From: PALSA-693 sp963781155 | GTDB taxonomy: Bacteria > Actinomycetota > Acidimicrobiia > Acidimicrobiales > Palsa-688 | NCBI GenBank assembly: GCA_963781155.1 | Contig: CAWAEC010000006.1 | Span: 434,001 to 498,000, forward strand | Direction of reading: 5' to 3' | Length of the DNA: 64,000 bases | In this document: piece after piece, positions 10,246 to 18,693 of the stretch | How the letters are laid out: each line of letters starts with the position of its first letter | Position numbering within the stretch: the stretch's first letter is position 1 | Program-made: the position numbers and the translations under genes | Notes under the pieces: generated by a model | Databases searched by the model: none | Seen by the model: the letters and a program-made list of their open reading frames with translations, nothing else | What the model was told of the DNA's origin: nothing

Positions 10246-10251
10246 TAGCTT
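10246..10251 (+). promoter_or_regulatory. Leaderless-type -10 element (TAGCTT) of the aldo/keto reductase gene
   Basis: TAGCTT ends 7 nt before the ATG at 10259 and there is no Shine-Dalgarno sequence, the arrangement expected for a leaderless transcript. Confidence 0.5.
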
Positions 10252-10258
10252 CGCGGCC

Positions 10259-11224
10259 ATGCGTTTCGTCGAAGTGAGTGGTGTCCGGCTCTCGGTGGTA
10301 GGACTCGGAACCTGGCAGTTCGGCTCCTTCGAATGGGGCTACGGCCGGGCATTCGCGGAGGGGGAGGCGTTGCAGATCACGCGCCGGGCCCTCGACCTCG
10401 GAATCAACCTGATCGACACCGCGGAGGTCTACGGCTTCGGCCGCTCGGAACGCGCCGTCGGCCAGGCCATCGCTGGGCGGAGGGACGAGGCCTTCATCGC
10501 CACCAAGGTGGCGCCTGCAGTTCCGTTTGACCCGGTCATCCACCAGCGGGCCCTGGCCAGCCGCCGCCGTCTGGGAATCGACCACATCGACCTCTACCAG
10601 GCGCACTGGCCGAACCCGGTGTTCCCGCCTGGCCCTCTCTTCGAGGCGCTGGCACGCCTGCAGCGAGAAGAGGTCATCACCCATGTCGGCGTAAGCAACT
10701 ACTCGCTGCCGGCCTGGGAGACGGCAGAGCGCCTGCTCGGTGGTCCGATCCTCTCGAATCAGGTCCAGTACAGCCTGATCGACCGGCGAGCCGAGGCAGA
10801 CCTGGTCGGCTGGGCACAAGCACACGACCGGCTGGTCATTGCCTACAGCCCGTTGGCGCAAGGTCTTTTGTCGGGCAACTATTCGCCCAGCAAGCGGCCG
10901 AAAGGGATGCGCGCCTTTCGTCCCCTGTTCCTTCCGCAGAACATCGACCTGGCCCAGGACCTGCTGGTTGCGTTGCGGGAGGTGGCCGCCAACCACGGGG
11001 CCACCCCTGCGCAGGTGTCGCTGGCCTGGGTGATCCGAAACCCGAATGTGGTGGTGATCCCCGGCGCCAGCAGCGTCGCGCAACTCGAATCGAACGCCGC
11101 CGCGGCCGATCTTCAGCTCAGTCCCGAAGAGGTGCAGCGCCTGTCAGAAGCCGCCGAGCAGTTTCGCCCCCACATGGGGATTGGCGCGGTCCCTGCCGTG
11201 GCCCGAAGTCTGCTCCCGATTTAG
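10259..11224 (+). CDS. Aldo/keto reductase
   Basis: NADPH-dependent oxidoreductase with a TIM-barrel fold. The catalytic tetrad of the superfamily is present: D53 and Y58 (NLIDTAEVYGFGRSE), K83 (FIATKV) and H116 (LYQAHWPN). The cofactor region near the C-terminus reads IPGASSVAQLESNAAAADLQLS. Length 321 residues is typical. Substrate unknown. Start ATG 10259 is set by the leaderless -10 spacing. It stands alone, divergent from murJ, with purB 85 nt downstream under its own promoter. Confidence 0.88.
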   Translation: MRFVEVSGVRLSVVGLGTWQFGSFEWGYGRAFAEGEALQITRRALDLGINLIDTAEVYGFGRSERAVGQAIAGRRDEAFIATKVAPAVPFDPVIHQRALASRRRLGIDHIDLYQAHWPNPVFPPGPLFEALARLQREEVITHVGVSNYSLPAWETAERLLGGPILSNQVQYSLIDRRAEADLVGWAQAHDRLVIAYSPLAQGLLSGNYSPSKRPKGMRAFRPLFLPQNIDLAQDLLVALREVAANHGATPAQVSLAWVIRNPNVVVIPGASSVAQLESNAAAADLQLSPEEVQRLSEAAEQFRPHMGIGAVPAVARSLLPI

Positions 11225-11296
11225 GCACGACCACGATCCAGGCATGACGACAGAGCAAACTCGCCGGCGTCCTCCGGCAGCCCTGACGGGTACCAC

Positions 11297-11302
11297 TACC
11301 AT
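11297..11302 (+). promoter_or_regulatory. Leaderless-type -10 element (TACCAT) of purB
   Basis: TACCAT followed by 7 nt and then ATG 11310, with no Shine-Dalgarno sequence in between. Supports this start codon for purB. Confidence 0.45.
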
Positions 11303-11309
11303 CGATGCC

Positions 11310-12684
11310 ATGAGCGGACCGGACGCACTTTCACCTCTCGACGGCCGCTACCGGACCGAGGTCGAGCCGTTCGCCGACACCCTTTCGGAGGCGGCCCTGT
11401 TCCGCCAGCGTTTCACGGTCGAGGTGGCGTGGCTTCTCTTCCTTTCAGCCGAGCCGGACATCGTCGAGTTGCCGCCGATCGGTCCGGATACCACGGCGGT
11501 GTTCAAGGGGTGGGTCGCCGACTTCGGCCCAGGCGACGTCGCCCGGATCAAAGACATCGAGCGGCGGATCAATCACGACGTCAAGGCGGTGGAGTACTTC
11601 CTGAAGGAGAAGCTGGGCGACATCGGCTTCGGCGCCCACGCAGAGTTCGTGCATTTCGCCTGCACTTCGGAGGACATCAACAACATCGCTCACGCCCTCA
11701 TGCTCCGCGAGGCCCTGGCCACCGCCTGGTTGCCGCTCGCCGACGGCCTCGTCACCGAGGTGTGGTCCCACGCAGAAGCCCACGCCGCCCTGCCGATGCC
11801 GAGTCATACTCACGGCCAGCCAGCGTCGCCGACGACGCTCGGTAAGGAGCTGGCGGTGTTCGCGGCCCGGTGGCAGCGGCTCCTGCGGACGATTGACGGT
11901 GTGCCCCTTCTGGCGAAGTTCAACGGGGCGGTCGGCACGTATGCGGCGCATCAGGCGGCCTACCCGGACGTGGACTGGGTCGGGATCTCCCGCCGTTTTG
12001 TCGAGAGCTTTGGACTGACCTGGAACCCCTTGACCACCCAGATCGAATCCCATGACGCCCTGGCCGAGGTGTTTCACGCCATCGTGCGGTTCAACTCGGT
12101 GGTGATCGATTTCTGCCGGGACATGTGGGAGTACGTCAGCCGCGGCTACCTGCAGCAGCGCGCGGTCGCCGGCGAGGTCGGGTCGTCGACGATGCCGCAC
12201 AAGGTCAATCCGATCGATTTCGAAAACGCTGAGGCGAATGCCGGCATCTCGTCGGCGTTGCTGGACCATTTGGCTTCGAAGCTGATGATTTCCCGGATGC
12301 AGCGGGACCTGTCCGACTCGTCGGCCCTGCGCAACATGGGCGTCGCCCTGGGTCACTCTGGGCTGGCTCTCCGCGCCGCCCGGCGCGGTCTGGCCCGCGT
12401 GAGCCCAGCTGCCGAAGTGATGGCCGCTGAACTGGACCAGGAATGGGAAGTCCTGGCCGAGCCTATTCAGACCGTGATGCGCCGGTACGGGCGGCCCGAG
12501 CCGTACGAGCAGCTGAAAGCGCTGACGCATGGTCGTTCTCGTCCCCGAGGAGCTCCACGGCTTCATCCGAAGCCTCGGGCTGCCGGCGCCAGTGCAGGCC
12601 CGGCTACTGAACCTGACGCCGGCCGGGTACACAGGTTTGGCCGCCGAGCTGGTGCGGGTTGGCCGCGACGGGCTCGCTGAATGA
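11310..12684 (+). CDS. purB: Adenylosuccinate lyase, apparent frameshift near 12536
   Basis: Catalyses two fumarate-releasing steps of purine synthesis (SAICAR to AICAR, adenylosuccinate to AMP). Starts MSGPDALSPLDGRYR as expected; contains FACTSEDINN, SHTHGQPASPTTLGKE and the superfamily signature SSTMPHKVNPIDFENAEAN. The last about 50 residues (VPEELHGFIRSLGLP ... NLTPAGYTGLAAELV) are in the +1 frame, matching the normal C-terminal FI-x-GLALP and LTP-x-x-Y-x-G motifs; one surplus T in CGTTCTCG around 12536 would account for it. The restored stop at 12682-12684 overlaps the next gene's ATG (ATGA), supporting the restored frame as the true gene. About 457 residues. Confidence 0.9.
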
Positions 12685-14144
12685 CCAACCCGGGGTCCCA
12701 AATGAGCCCCGTTCTGGATGAGCCCAGCCGGTCTGACGAAGCCTTCCGGGTAGAGCAGCACGGCATCGACTACATCCCCGGTCGGGAACGTTGGGCCACT
12801 CCGCATCATCTGTTCGGCATGTGGGCGGGCGCCAGTGTCAACTTCGAGTACCTGGTGTACGGCGTCGTCCTGATGACGTTTGGTTTCACGTTCGCCCAGG
12901 CGGTGCTTTTGATCCTGGTCGGGAATCTGTCTTACCTCTTGCTCGGCGTGTGCAGCTTGCAAGGCCCGGACGCAGGCACCACGACGTTCACGATCAATCG
13001 GGCTGCGTTCGGACCGAACGGGAATCGCTTGACTGCGCTTTTCAATTGGCTCACCCAGGTCGGCTTCGAGACGGAAGGCCTGATCCTGGTGGTGTTTGGT
13101 GGGATCGCCCTGGCGGTGAAGGCCGGATATCACCCGGGCACACCTCTAAAGGTGGTCCTGATCATCGCCGCGGCCGGGATTCAAGCAGTGCTGCCGTTCT
13201 TCGGCTACGCCTCCGTCGTCAAGGTGCTACGGGCGCTGGTTATCCCGTTCGTCGTCCTGTACGTGATCCTGGCCATCCTCACCGTGGGCAAGGCTAATCC
13301 GGGCAGCATCCATCACGGGGCCAACTGGCAGACATTGATGGGCGGGCTGGCGTTCACGATCACGCTGAGCGGGTTGGGCTGGGTGGAGTCCGGCAACGAC
13401 TTCTCCCGGTACCTGCCGCGCACCGCCAGCCGCAAAGGCATCATCGGCTGGGTGTTCGTGGCCACTGCCATCCCCCAGACGGCGCTGATGCTGCTCGGGG
13501 CGGCGGTGGCGACGTACGTGCAGATCAACAGCAAAGACCCCTTCAGCAGCTTCCCGCACGCCTTCAGCAGCTGGTTCCTGGTGCCCTTCCTGGTGGTTGC
13601 CATCATCCAGCTCTTCGCCATCAACAGTATGGACGTCTACTCCTCCGGCGTCACCCTCCAGGCGCTGGGGCTCCCGGTCAAGCGGTGGAACGCAGTTCTC
13701 ATCGACACCGTTATCGGCTCCGGGATCACTGCGTACGCCGTCTTCTCGGCCGGGTTCAGCAACCTGTTGAACGATTTCGTGGCCGCGGTCATCGCGTGGA
13801 TCGGCCCGTGGATGGCCATCTTCCTCGTCGACTGGCTCCTGCGACGCCAGCGCTACGTGCCCTCGGAGCTGCAACGCACGGATGCGGGCGGCCTGTACTG
13901 GCGCCACGGGGGCGTTCACTGGCCGGCGCTGGTGGCCCAGGCCCTGGGTTCGGTCGCGTCGATCCTGGCTTTCAACCAGTCGTTCTACGCCGGTCCTATC
14001 GCCCGGGCCTTCGGTGGCGGGGGGGCGGACTTCAGCGTGTTCACCGGGATCCTGGTGGGCGGGGTGACCTACTTCCTGCTGGCCGCGCCGGGGGTCCGTC
14101 GTGAAGCTGACCGGCAGGACCAGCTCCTTTCGCAGCCGGCTTAG
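12681..14144 (+). CDS. NCS1 family nucleobase permease (purine-cytosine permease type)
   Basis: Proton- or sodium-coupled uptake of a purine, cytosine or related compound. 487 residues with about 12 hydrophobic segments; typical NCS1 features are an N-terminal HGIDYIPGRERWATPHHLFGMW, then the segment PDAGTTTFTINRAAFGPNGN (helix 3 region, close to the G-x-x-x-R-x-x-F-G family motif), and the helix 6 stretch GWVESGNDFSRYLPR, which matches the D-[FY]-[ST]-R-Y motif of the family. ATG overlaps the purB stop by 4 bp, so purB and the permease are probably co-expressed; context fits nucleobase salvage. Ends overlapping mftF convergently by 4 bp. Confidence 0.87.
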   Translation: MTNPGSQMSPVLDEPSRSDEAFRVEQHGIDYIPGRERWATPHHLFGMWAGASVNFEYLVYGVVLMTFGFTFAQAVLLILVGNLSYLLLGVCSLQGPDAGTTTFTINRAAFGPNGNRLTALFNWLTQVGFETEGLILVVFGGIALAVKAGYHPGTPLKVVLIIAAAGIQAVLPFFGYASVVKVLRALVIPFVVLYVILAILTVGKANPGSIHHGANWQTLMGGLAFTITLSGLGWVESGNDFSRYLPRTASRKGIIGWVFVATAIPQTALMLLGAAVATYVQINSKDPFSSFPHAFSSWFLVPFLVVAIIQLFAINSMDVYSSGVTLQALGLPVKRWNAVLIDTVIGSGITAYAVFSAGFSNLLNDFVAAVIAWIGPWMAIFLVDWLLRRQRYVPSELQRTDAGGLYWRHGGVHWPALVAQALGSVASILAFNQSFYAGPIARAFGGGGADFSVFTGILVGGVTYFLLAAPGVRREADRQDQLLSQPA

Positions 14145-15553
14145 ATATCCGGTAAAAGAGCGGCCCCCGAGCGGCTCCCGATCACCCCGCTCCACACGCC
14201 AGTCTGATACGCGAGGTCGTCCAGCAGCCGCAGAGCCGACCAACGAACCGGCCCCAGCCCGTGCGGTCGGCGGCGAACCCACTCGGCCAACGGTGGAAGC
14301 AGCAATGCTGCCCCCAATGCCGCGGCCGGTGCCCGGCGGCCCCGCCGGGCCGCGGCGACCGCGACCAGGGCCGAAGGGGGCAGCCAGGCCCGGCGCACCG
14401 CGGCGGCGAGGCTGGCGCCCGCTCGAAGGTTGCCGCGGATGGCGAGTCCGGCCAGCACTCGGGCCGTGCGCGGGTCGTGTCCAGCCCGGCGGGCCAGTGC
14501 CGCGGTGGCCGCCGCGGCCAGGGCGCTTCCGGCGACGGGATGACCCGCTGCGGTCAGGGTCCAGGCAGCCAGGCTCCACATGTTCATCGCCGCCGGCGCC
14601 ACGGCCGGCCCGTGGCGGGCGGCCAGCGGGGCCGCGGAATGGCCGTAGTGGTAGCGCTGGGCCAGCCACGGCCCCCATCCGCTTCGAGCCGGATGGGCCA
14701 CGTTGGAGGTCGGCTCGTAACGGACCCGCCACCCCATTTTTTCGAGGCGCCATACCAGGTCCACATCCTCGCCATAACGCAACGCCTCGTCGAAACCCCC
14801 AGCCTCAGCCAGAGCTGAACGGCGCACGACCAGCGCTGCGCTCGGCACGTAGGGGACCGGGCTACCGGGCCGCACCGGTGCCTCGCGAGGTCCGAGATCG
14901 AGCGACGATCGGGCCCGTTCGTAGCGGCCGAGCGCCACAGGAGTCGCCGCCGTCGCGGCCGCCGTGATGCGAGGCGCCGCCGCTCCCACCACTGGGTCGG
15001 CGAAGTGGGGGAGCAGGGTCGTCAGCCAGCCGGATCGCGGCTCGCAGTCGGCGTCGAGGAAGGCGACGAGTGGAGTGGCCGCGGCCCGCCAACCGGTATT
15101 GCGAGCCGCGGCCGGGCCTCGCGTGGTGCGGTGGCGAACCAGACGCACCCCTGCTGTGCTGCCGGGGTCGAGCGGGGTGACCGAGCCGTCGTCGACCACG
15201 ACCACTGGCGGGCCCGCGTCGAGGGCCTGCAGGGTGGCGGCCAGCCCGCCGGCGCGGTCCCGGACCGGGATCACCACTGTCACGTCGGCCGGCGAAGGTC
15301 CGGCGCCGGCAGGGGGCCGGGGGTGGACAATGCCGGCATCCAGGAGCCGGCGGGCCAGAGCCCGGGCACCCCGGCCCGAACCGAGAGCCTCGCCACCGGC
15401 CCAGGCGTCGACGCGGGCGCCGCCGGCGGCCCGCAGGCGGAGAACTCGGAGGGGCGAGCCGCCTACGAGAACGTCAGGTCGGGGCCGCCGTGTTCCCGCA
15501 TCCAACGAAAGACGGAAGTCCGAAGGCGGAAGGGGAGGGCCGGTGGCGGTCAC
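14141..15553 (-). CDS. mftF: Mycofactocin glycosyltransferase MftF
   Basis: Family 2 glycosyltransferase thought to decorate mycofactocin with an oligoglucose chain. The catalytic domain (about residues 90-310) has VTVVIPVRDRAGGL, VVVVDDGS (121), the nucleotide/metal motif LDADCEP (about 167) and GEDVDLVWRLEKMGW. The C-terminal third is hydrophobic, suggesting membrane association. 470 residues, equal to known MftF. Its GTG start abuts the stop of the SDR gene with no spacer, placing it last in the mftA-B-C-SDR-F operon. Convergent with the permease (4-bp overlap). Confidence 0.88.
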   Translation of the reverse strand: MTATGPPLPPSDFRLSLDAGTRRPRPDVLVGGSPLRVLRLRAAGGARVDAWAGGEALGSGRGARALARRLLDAGIVHPRPPAGAGPSPADVTVVIPVRDRAGGLAATLQALDAGPPVVVVDDGSVTPLDPGSTAGVRLVRHRTTRGPAAARNTGWRAAATPLVAFLDADCEPRSGWLTTLLPHFADPVVGAAAPRITAAATAATPVALGRYERARSSLDLGPREAPVRPGSPVPYVPSAALVVRRSALAEAGGFDEALRYGEDVDLVWRLEKMGWRVRYEPTSNVAHPARSGWGPWLAQRYHYGHSAAPLAARHGPAVAPAAMNMWSLAAWTLTAAGHPVAGSALAAAATAALARRAGHDPRTARVLAGLAIRGNLRAGASLAAAVRRAWLPPSALVAVAAARRGRRAPAAALGAALLLPPLAEWVRRRPHGLGPVRWSALRLLDDLAYQTGVWSGVIGSRSGAALLPDI

Positions 15554-16345
15554 TCACCGGGCCGTCATGCCGGCATCCACGGGTAGGACGGCGCCGGTGA
15601 TGCCACTGCTGTCCGGTCCGCACAGCCAGGCGATGAGGGCGGCAGGCTCGTCCGGCGCCAGCAGACGAGGCAGCAGATGCTGGTTGGCGAACTCCTCGGG
15701 CGTGGCCAGTCCGTAGACCGCGGCGCTGGCCTCCAGCATGGCCGTGGTCGTCGAGCCGGGCGCGACGGCGTTGGCGGTGATCCCGTGCGGCCCGAGCTCG
15801 GCGGCCAGGCTGCGGACGAGGCCGATCACGCCGTGCTTGGCGGCGCTGTAGGCGGCCAGCATGTAGATGCCGACGGTCCCGCTCGCCGACGCCACCGCGA
15901 CGAACCGGCCCTGCCGGGGTACCGGACGTTCCAGGAGGGCCGGCACGGCCGCTTTCGCCAGCCGCCAGGCGCCTTCAAGGTTGATCGCCAGCAAGGCGGA
16001 CCACAGGTCGTCAGGGGTATTCCAGGCTTCCATGCCACCGCCGATGCAGCCCGCGATCGCCAGGGCGGCATCGAGGCCGCCGAAACGCTCGACGGCCAGG
16101 CGGACGGCGCCGTCCAGGGCGGTCTGGTCGCGCACGTCCGCCACCACCCCTTCGGCCTGTTCGGGCCCCCCGCACGCCGCTACCGTGGCGTCCAGATCTT
16201 CTTTGGTTGCGAGCGAGTACGCCAACGCTGGATCGTCCGCACACTTGTCGACCAGGACGAGTCGCCAGCCCGCGTCGGCCAGGCGGACGGCGGTGGCGGC
16301 CCCGATGCCCCGGGCCCCACCGGTGACGACGGCGACGCGGCTCAC
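15554..16345 (-). CDS. Mycofactocin-associated SDR family oxidoreductase
   Basis: NAD-dependent short-chain dehydrogenase of 263 residues. Rossmann motif VTGGARGIGAATA at the N-terminus (TGxxxGIG), catalytic S in VASASGTVG and YSAAKHG (YxxxK). An insertion after the dinucleotide region (VDKCADDPALAYSLATKEDLDATVAACGG) is typical of mycofactocin-coupled SDRs, which hold NAD tightly and use mycofactocin to re-oxidise it. The GTG start overlaps the mftC stop (GTGA); no spacer before mftF. Within the operon it takes the position where mftD/mftE often lie in mycobacteria, neither of which is in this window. Confidence 0.85.
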   Translation of the reverse strand: MSRVAVVTGGARGIGAATAVRLADAGWRLVLVDKCADDPALAYSLATKEDLDATVAACGGPEQAEGVVADVRDQTALDGAVRLAVERFGGLDAALAIAGCIGGGMEAWNTPDDLWSALLAINLEGAWRLAKAAVPALLERPVPRQGRFVAVASASGTVGIYMLAAYSAAKHGVIGLVRSLAAELGPHGITANAVAPGSTTTAMLEASAAVYGLATPEEFANQHLLPRLLAPDEPAALIAWLCGPDSSGITGAVLPVDAGMTAR

Positions 16346-17493
16346 CCGCGACGAGGCGGTCGGGCCCGAAGCTGGACCGGGACCGAGTGTCCAGCGCCGG
16401 GGGCGGGGGCGGCGCCGGGCGCGACCTGCTCCAGCACGGCCTCTCCGTGCCCTTTGACGCACTCCGGGTCAGGCCCGTCGAGCGGCAGGCCAGTGAAAAA
16501 CTTGGCCGCCATGCACCCGCCCTGGCAGCTGTCATACGAGCCGCACGAGGCGCACGCTCCCGCCGAAGACGGCCGCCGGAGGTCGACGAACAGGTCCGAG
16601 TGGCGCCACACGCGGGTGAATCCGCCCTGCTCTCTAACGCTCCCGGCCCGGAACTCCGGGTGCAGCACAAACGGGCAGGCGTAGACGTCTCCAACCGGGT
16701 CAATGAGACACACGACCCGGCCGGCGCCGCACAGGTTCAGACCGGGCAGCGGTTCTCCCAGGGCGGACAGGTGGAAGAACGAGTCGCCGGTCAGCACCCC
16801 GGGCCGTTCGACCAGCCATCGGTACAGGGCGACTTGCTGCTCCCGGGTGGGATGGAGTTGGTGCCAGGATTCCGCGCCTCGCCCGGAAGGCCGCAGCCGC
16901 GTCAGGCGCAGCTGGGCACCGTAGCCCGCCGCCAGGGATTCGAAGTCGTCCAGTTGGCCGACGTTGTGCCGGGTGACGACCACACTGATCTTGAACGGAC
17001 CGAACCCGGCGGCCGCCAGGTGATCCATGGCCCTGCGGGCCGCCGCGTAGGAGCCCTCGCCTCGGATGGCGTCGTTGGTGGCTGCGTCCACCCCGTCGAT
17101 GGAGATCTGCACGTCGACGTAATCGGTCTCGCTCAAACGGCGGGCCCGGGCCACGGTCATGGTGGAGCCGTTGGTCGAAAACTTCACGCCCACACCGCGG
17201 CCTACCGAGTACTCCACGAGGTCGTAGAAATCGGCCCGGATCGTCGGCTCGCCCCCGCCGATATTCACGTAGAAGACCTGCAGATCGTGGAGCTCGTCGA
17301 TGACGGCCCTGGCCTCGCCCGTGGAGAGCTCGCGGGGATCCCTCCGCCCCGAGGAGGACAGGCAGTGGATGCACGCCAGGTTGCAGCCGTAGGTGATCTC
17401 CCAGGTCAGGCAGATGGGCGCGTCGAGCCCGCCTTTGAGCTGGTCGACCAGACGGGTGGGCCGTGTCGATGCGGGAATGGTGTCAGCAGGCAC
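16342..17493 (-). CDS. mftC: Mycofactocin maturase MftC (radical SAM)
   Basis: Radical SAM/SPASM enzyme that oxidatively decarboxylates and crosslinks the C-terminal Val-Tyr of MftA. The [4Fe-4S] motif C37-x3-C41-x2-C44 (YGCNLACIHC) follows LTWEITY; IGGGEPTIR is the SAM-binding GGE motif. The C-terminal SPASM cysteines are visible (NLCGAGR, VYACPF, ACASCGSYDSCQGGC, PDPECVKGH). 383 residues, GTG start, overlapping the end of mftB by 11 nt. Confidence 0.95.
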   Translation of the reverse strand: MPADTIPASTRPTRLVDQLKGGLDAPICLTWEITYGCNLACIHCLSSSGRRDPRELSTGEARAVIDELHDLQVFYVNIGGGEPTIRADFYDLVEYSVGRGVGVKFSTNGSTMTVARARRLSETDYVDVQISIDGVDAATNDAIRGEGSYAAARRAMDHLAAAGFGPFKISVVVTRHNVGQLDDFESLAAGYGAQLRLTRLRPSGRGAESWHQLHPTREQQVALYRWLVERPGVLTGDSFFHLSALGEPLPGLNLCGAGRVVCLIDPVGDVYACPFVLHPEFRAGSVREQGGFTRVWRHSDLFVDLRRPSSAGACASCGSYDSCQGGCMAAKFFTGLPLDGPDPECVKGHGEAVLEQVAPGAAPAPGAGHSVPVQLRARPPRRG

Positions 17494-17761
17494 AGATGAA
17501 CCTCGAGGCGGCCAGGTCGGCGAGCGCCTTGCGGTAGGCCGGCCGCTGCGATTCAGGCACGGAGGCTTCGAGCGCTGCCTCTGCCGAGTCGTGCTGATCG
17601 AGATCGCGCACGACAGCAGCCAGGAGCGGGGAGCGGAGGAATGTGAGCCGCCGGCTGCCGTAGTGATAGGCGAGCGCTCCGAACGGTTCCGGTCGCAGGG
17701 CGACGGCCGGGTCGAGTCGGTAAGAGGCGCCGGGGTCGAACCCGTCGTCGCGGTCGATCAT
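17483..17761 (-). CDS. mftB: Mycofactocin chaperone MftB
   Basis: Small RRE-domain protein (92 residues) that binds the MftA precursor and delivers it to MftC. The sequence fits the family: YRLDPAVALRPEPFGALAYHYGSRRLTFL with the conserved R-P-E-x-F-G-A-L-x-Y motif, then a helical C-terminus. Sits between mftA (27 nt away) and mftC (11-nt overlap). Confidence 0.92.
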   Translation of the reverse strand: MIDRDDGFDPGASYRLDPAVALRPEPFGALAYHYGSRRLTFLRSPLLAAVVRDLDQHDSAEAALEASVPESQRPAYRKALADLAASRFICAC

Positions 17762-17788
17762 CGTTATTTCGGCTGCTGTCCCGCCGCG

Positions 17789-17920
17789 TCAGTAGACGCC
17801 GCACATCCCGTCGATGGAGATCTCCTCGACGAGCAGTTCTTCTTCGACGAGGTCCTCGTCGTCGCGCTCTCGGGCGGGCGGGGGGAGCAGGACGGCCTGA
17901 GCGGTCTCGGGTATCGGCAT
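17789..17920 (-). CDS. mftA: Mycofactocin precursor peptide MftA
   Basis: Ribosomally made 43-residue precursor of the redox cofactor mycofactocin. It begins MPIPETAQAV, has an acidic middle (RERDDEDLVEEELLVEE) and ends in the invariant core ISIDGMCGVY; the terminal Val-Tyr is modified by MftC and becomes the cofactor. The start is ATG 17920, six bases after a TATCAT -10 element, so the operon transcript is probably leaderless. First gene of the operon. Confidence 0.95.
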   Translation of the reverse strand: MPIPETAQAVLLPPPARERDDEDLVEEELLVEEISIDGMCGVY

Positions 17921-17926
17921 GGGGCC

Positions 17927-17932
17927 ATGATA
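17927..17932 (-). promoter_or_regulatory. Leaderless-type -10 element (TATCAT) of the mycofactocin operon
   Basis: Read on the minus strand, TATCAT is followed by GGCCCC and the ATG of mftA. No ribosome binding site is present, so transcription probably begins at or next to the start codon. Confidence 0.5.
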
Positions 17933-17980
17933 GAGAGGGACGCGGGTACCCTGGGAAGCGGACGGCAATCGGAGGCACCC

Positions 17981-18688
17981 ATGAGCGAGTTGAGCGACGG
18001 GTTCGAGCATCGGGCTCGGACGGCCGCCGCCGGACTGCGCCGGGCAACCGCGATGCGCTCCCCGGACCCGGAAGAGCTGGTATCGGCGTCCAGGATCAGC
18101 CGGATCAGTCTGGTGGTCGTCACCCTCGCTGCTGCCGCTGCCCTGGGCGCGGTGGCCTTTGCCCTGGCCACCGTCGCCGATCCGATCGGCGTGCGTTGGG
18201 GCACGGGCCTCGTCCTGTTGCTGCTGTTGATTGCCACCGGCGTGATCTCCGCGCACGCCGGCGGGCATGCCTGGCTGGTGCCCGTGCCGGCGGTCGCGCT
18301 GGCCGTGGTGTGGGCGTTCACGGCATCCGCTCGTTCGTCGGAAGCCGACTGGTGGCTGGTGGCCTTGAGTGCGACCGCATGTGCGGGCGGGGCCATTCTG
18401 GCCGCGGCTGCGCTGCGTCAGCGACTGCGGGGCACGCTCGCCGTCCTGCCCTCCCTGCAAGGCGCGACCGGGGTGGCTGTGACCGACCTGTCGCCTCGGG
18501 GCGTGGTGCGGGTTGGTGGAGAGAACTGGAGCGCGGAGTCCGTGAGCGGCCGGTTGCCGCTCGGCGCCCCCGTGCACGTCCTGGGCGTGCGGGGCGTTCG
18601 TCTGGACGTGTGGTCCGAGGTCGGTACCGTCCCCGACGGCACGGCGTTTGCGGCCGACGAATTCAACTCGGACGGAAATAAGGAGTAG
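17981..18688 (+). CDS. NfeD-like membrane protein
   Basis: 235-residue membrane protein. About four hydrophobic helices (residues 45-160: SLVVVTLAAAAALGAVAF, WGTGLVLLLLLIATGVI, WLVPVPAVALAVVWAF, WLVALSATACAGGAILAAAA) are followed by a C-terminal OB-fold NfeD domain with the characteristic pattern LQGATGVAVTDLSPRGVVRV then GENWSAESV and GAPVHVLGVRGVRLDVW. ATG 17981 has a GGAGG Shine-Dalgarno sequence. It precedes the SPFH gene by 5 nt, the classic NfeD-stomatin operon. Such pairs act in membrane microdomain organisation or membrane protein quality control. Divergent from mftA. Confidence 0.85.
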   Translation: MSELSDGFEHRARTAAAGLRRATAMRSPDPEELVSASRISRISLVVVTLAAAAALGAVAFALATVADPIGVRWGTGLVLLLLLIATGVISAHAGGHAWLVPVPAVALAVVWAFTASARSSEADWWLVALSATACAGGAILAAAALRQRLRGTLAVLPSLQGATGVAVTDLSPRGVVRVGGENWSAESVSGRLPLGAPVHVLGVRGVRLDVWSEVGTVPDGTAFAADEFNSDGNKE

Positions 18689-18693
18689 AGGTT

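Noticed and set aside
11445..13133. A 562-codon minus-strand ORF across purB and the permease
   Set aside because: Antisense to two well-supported genes, composition unlike a real protein.
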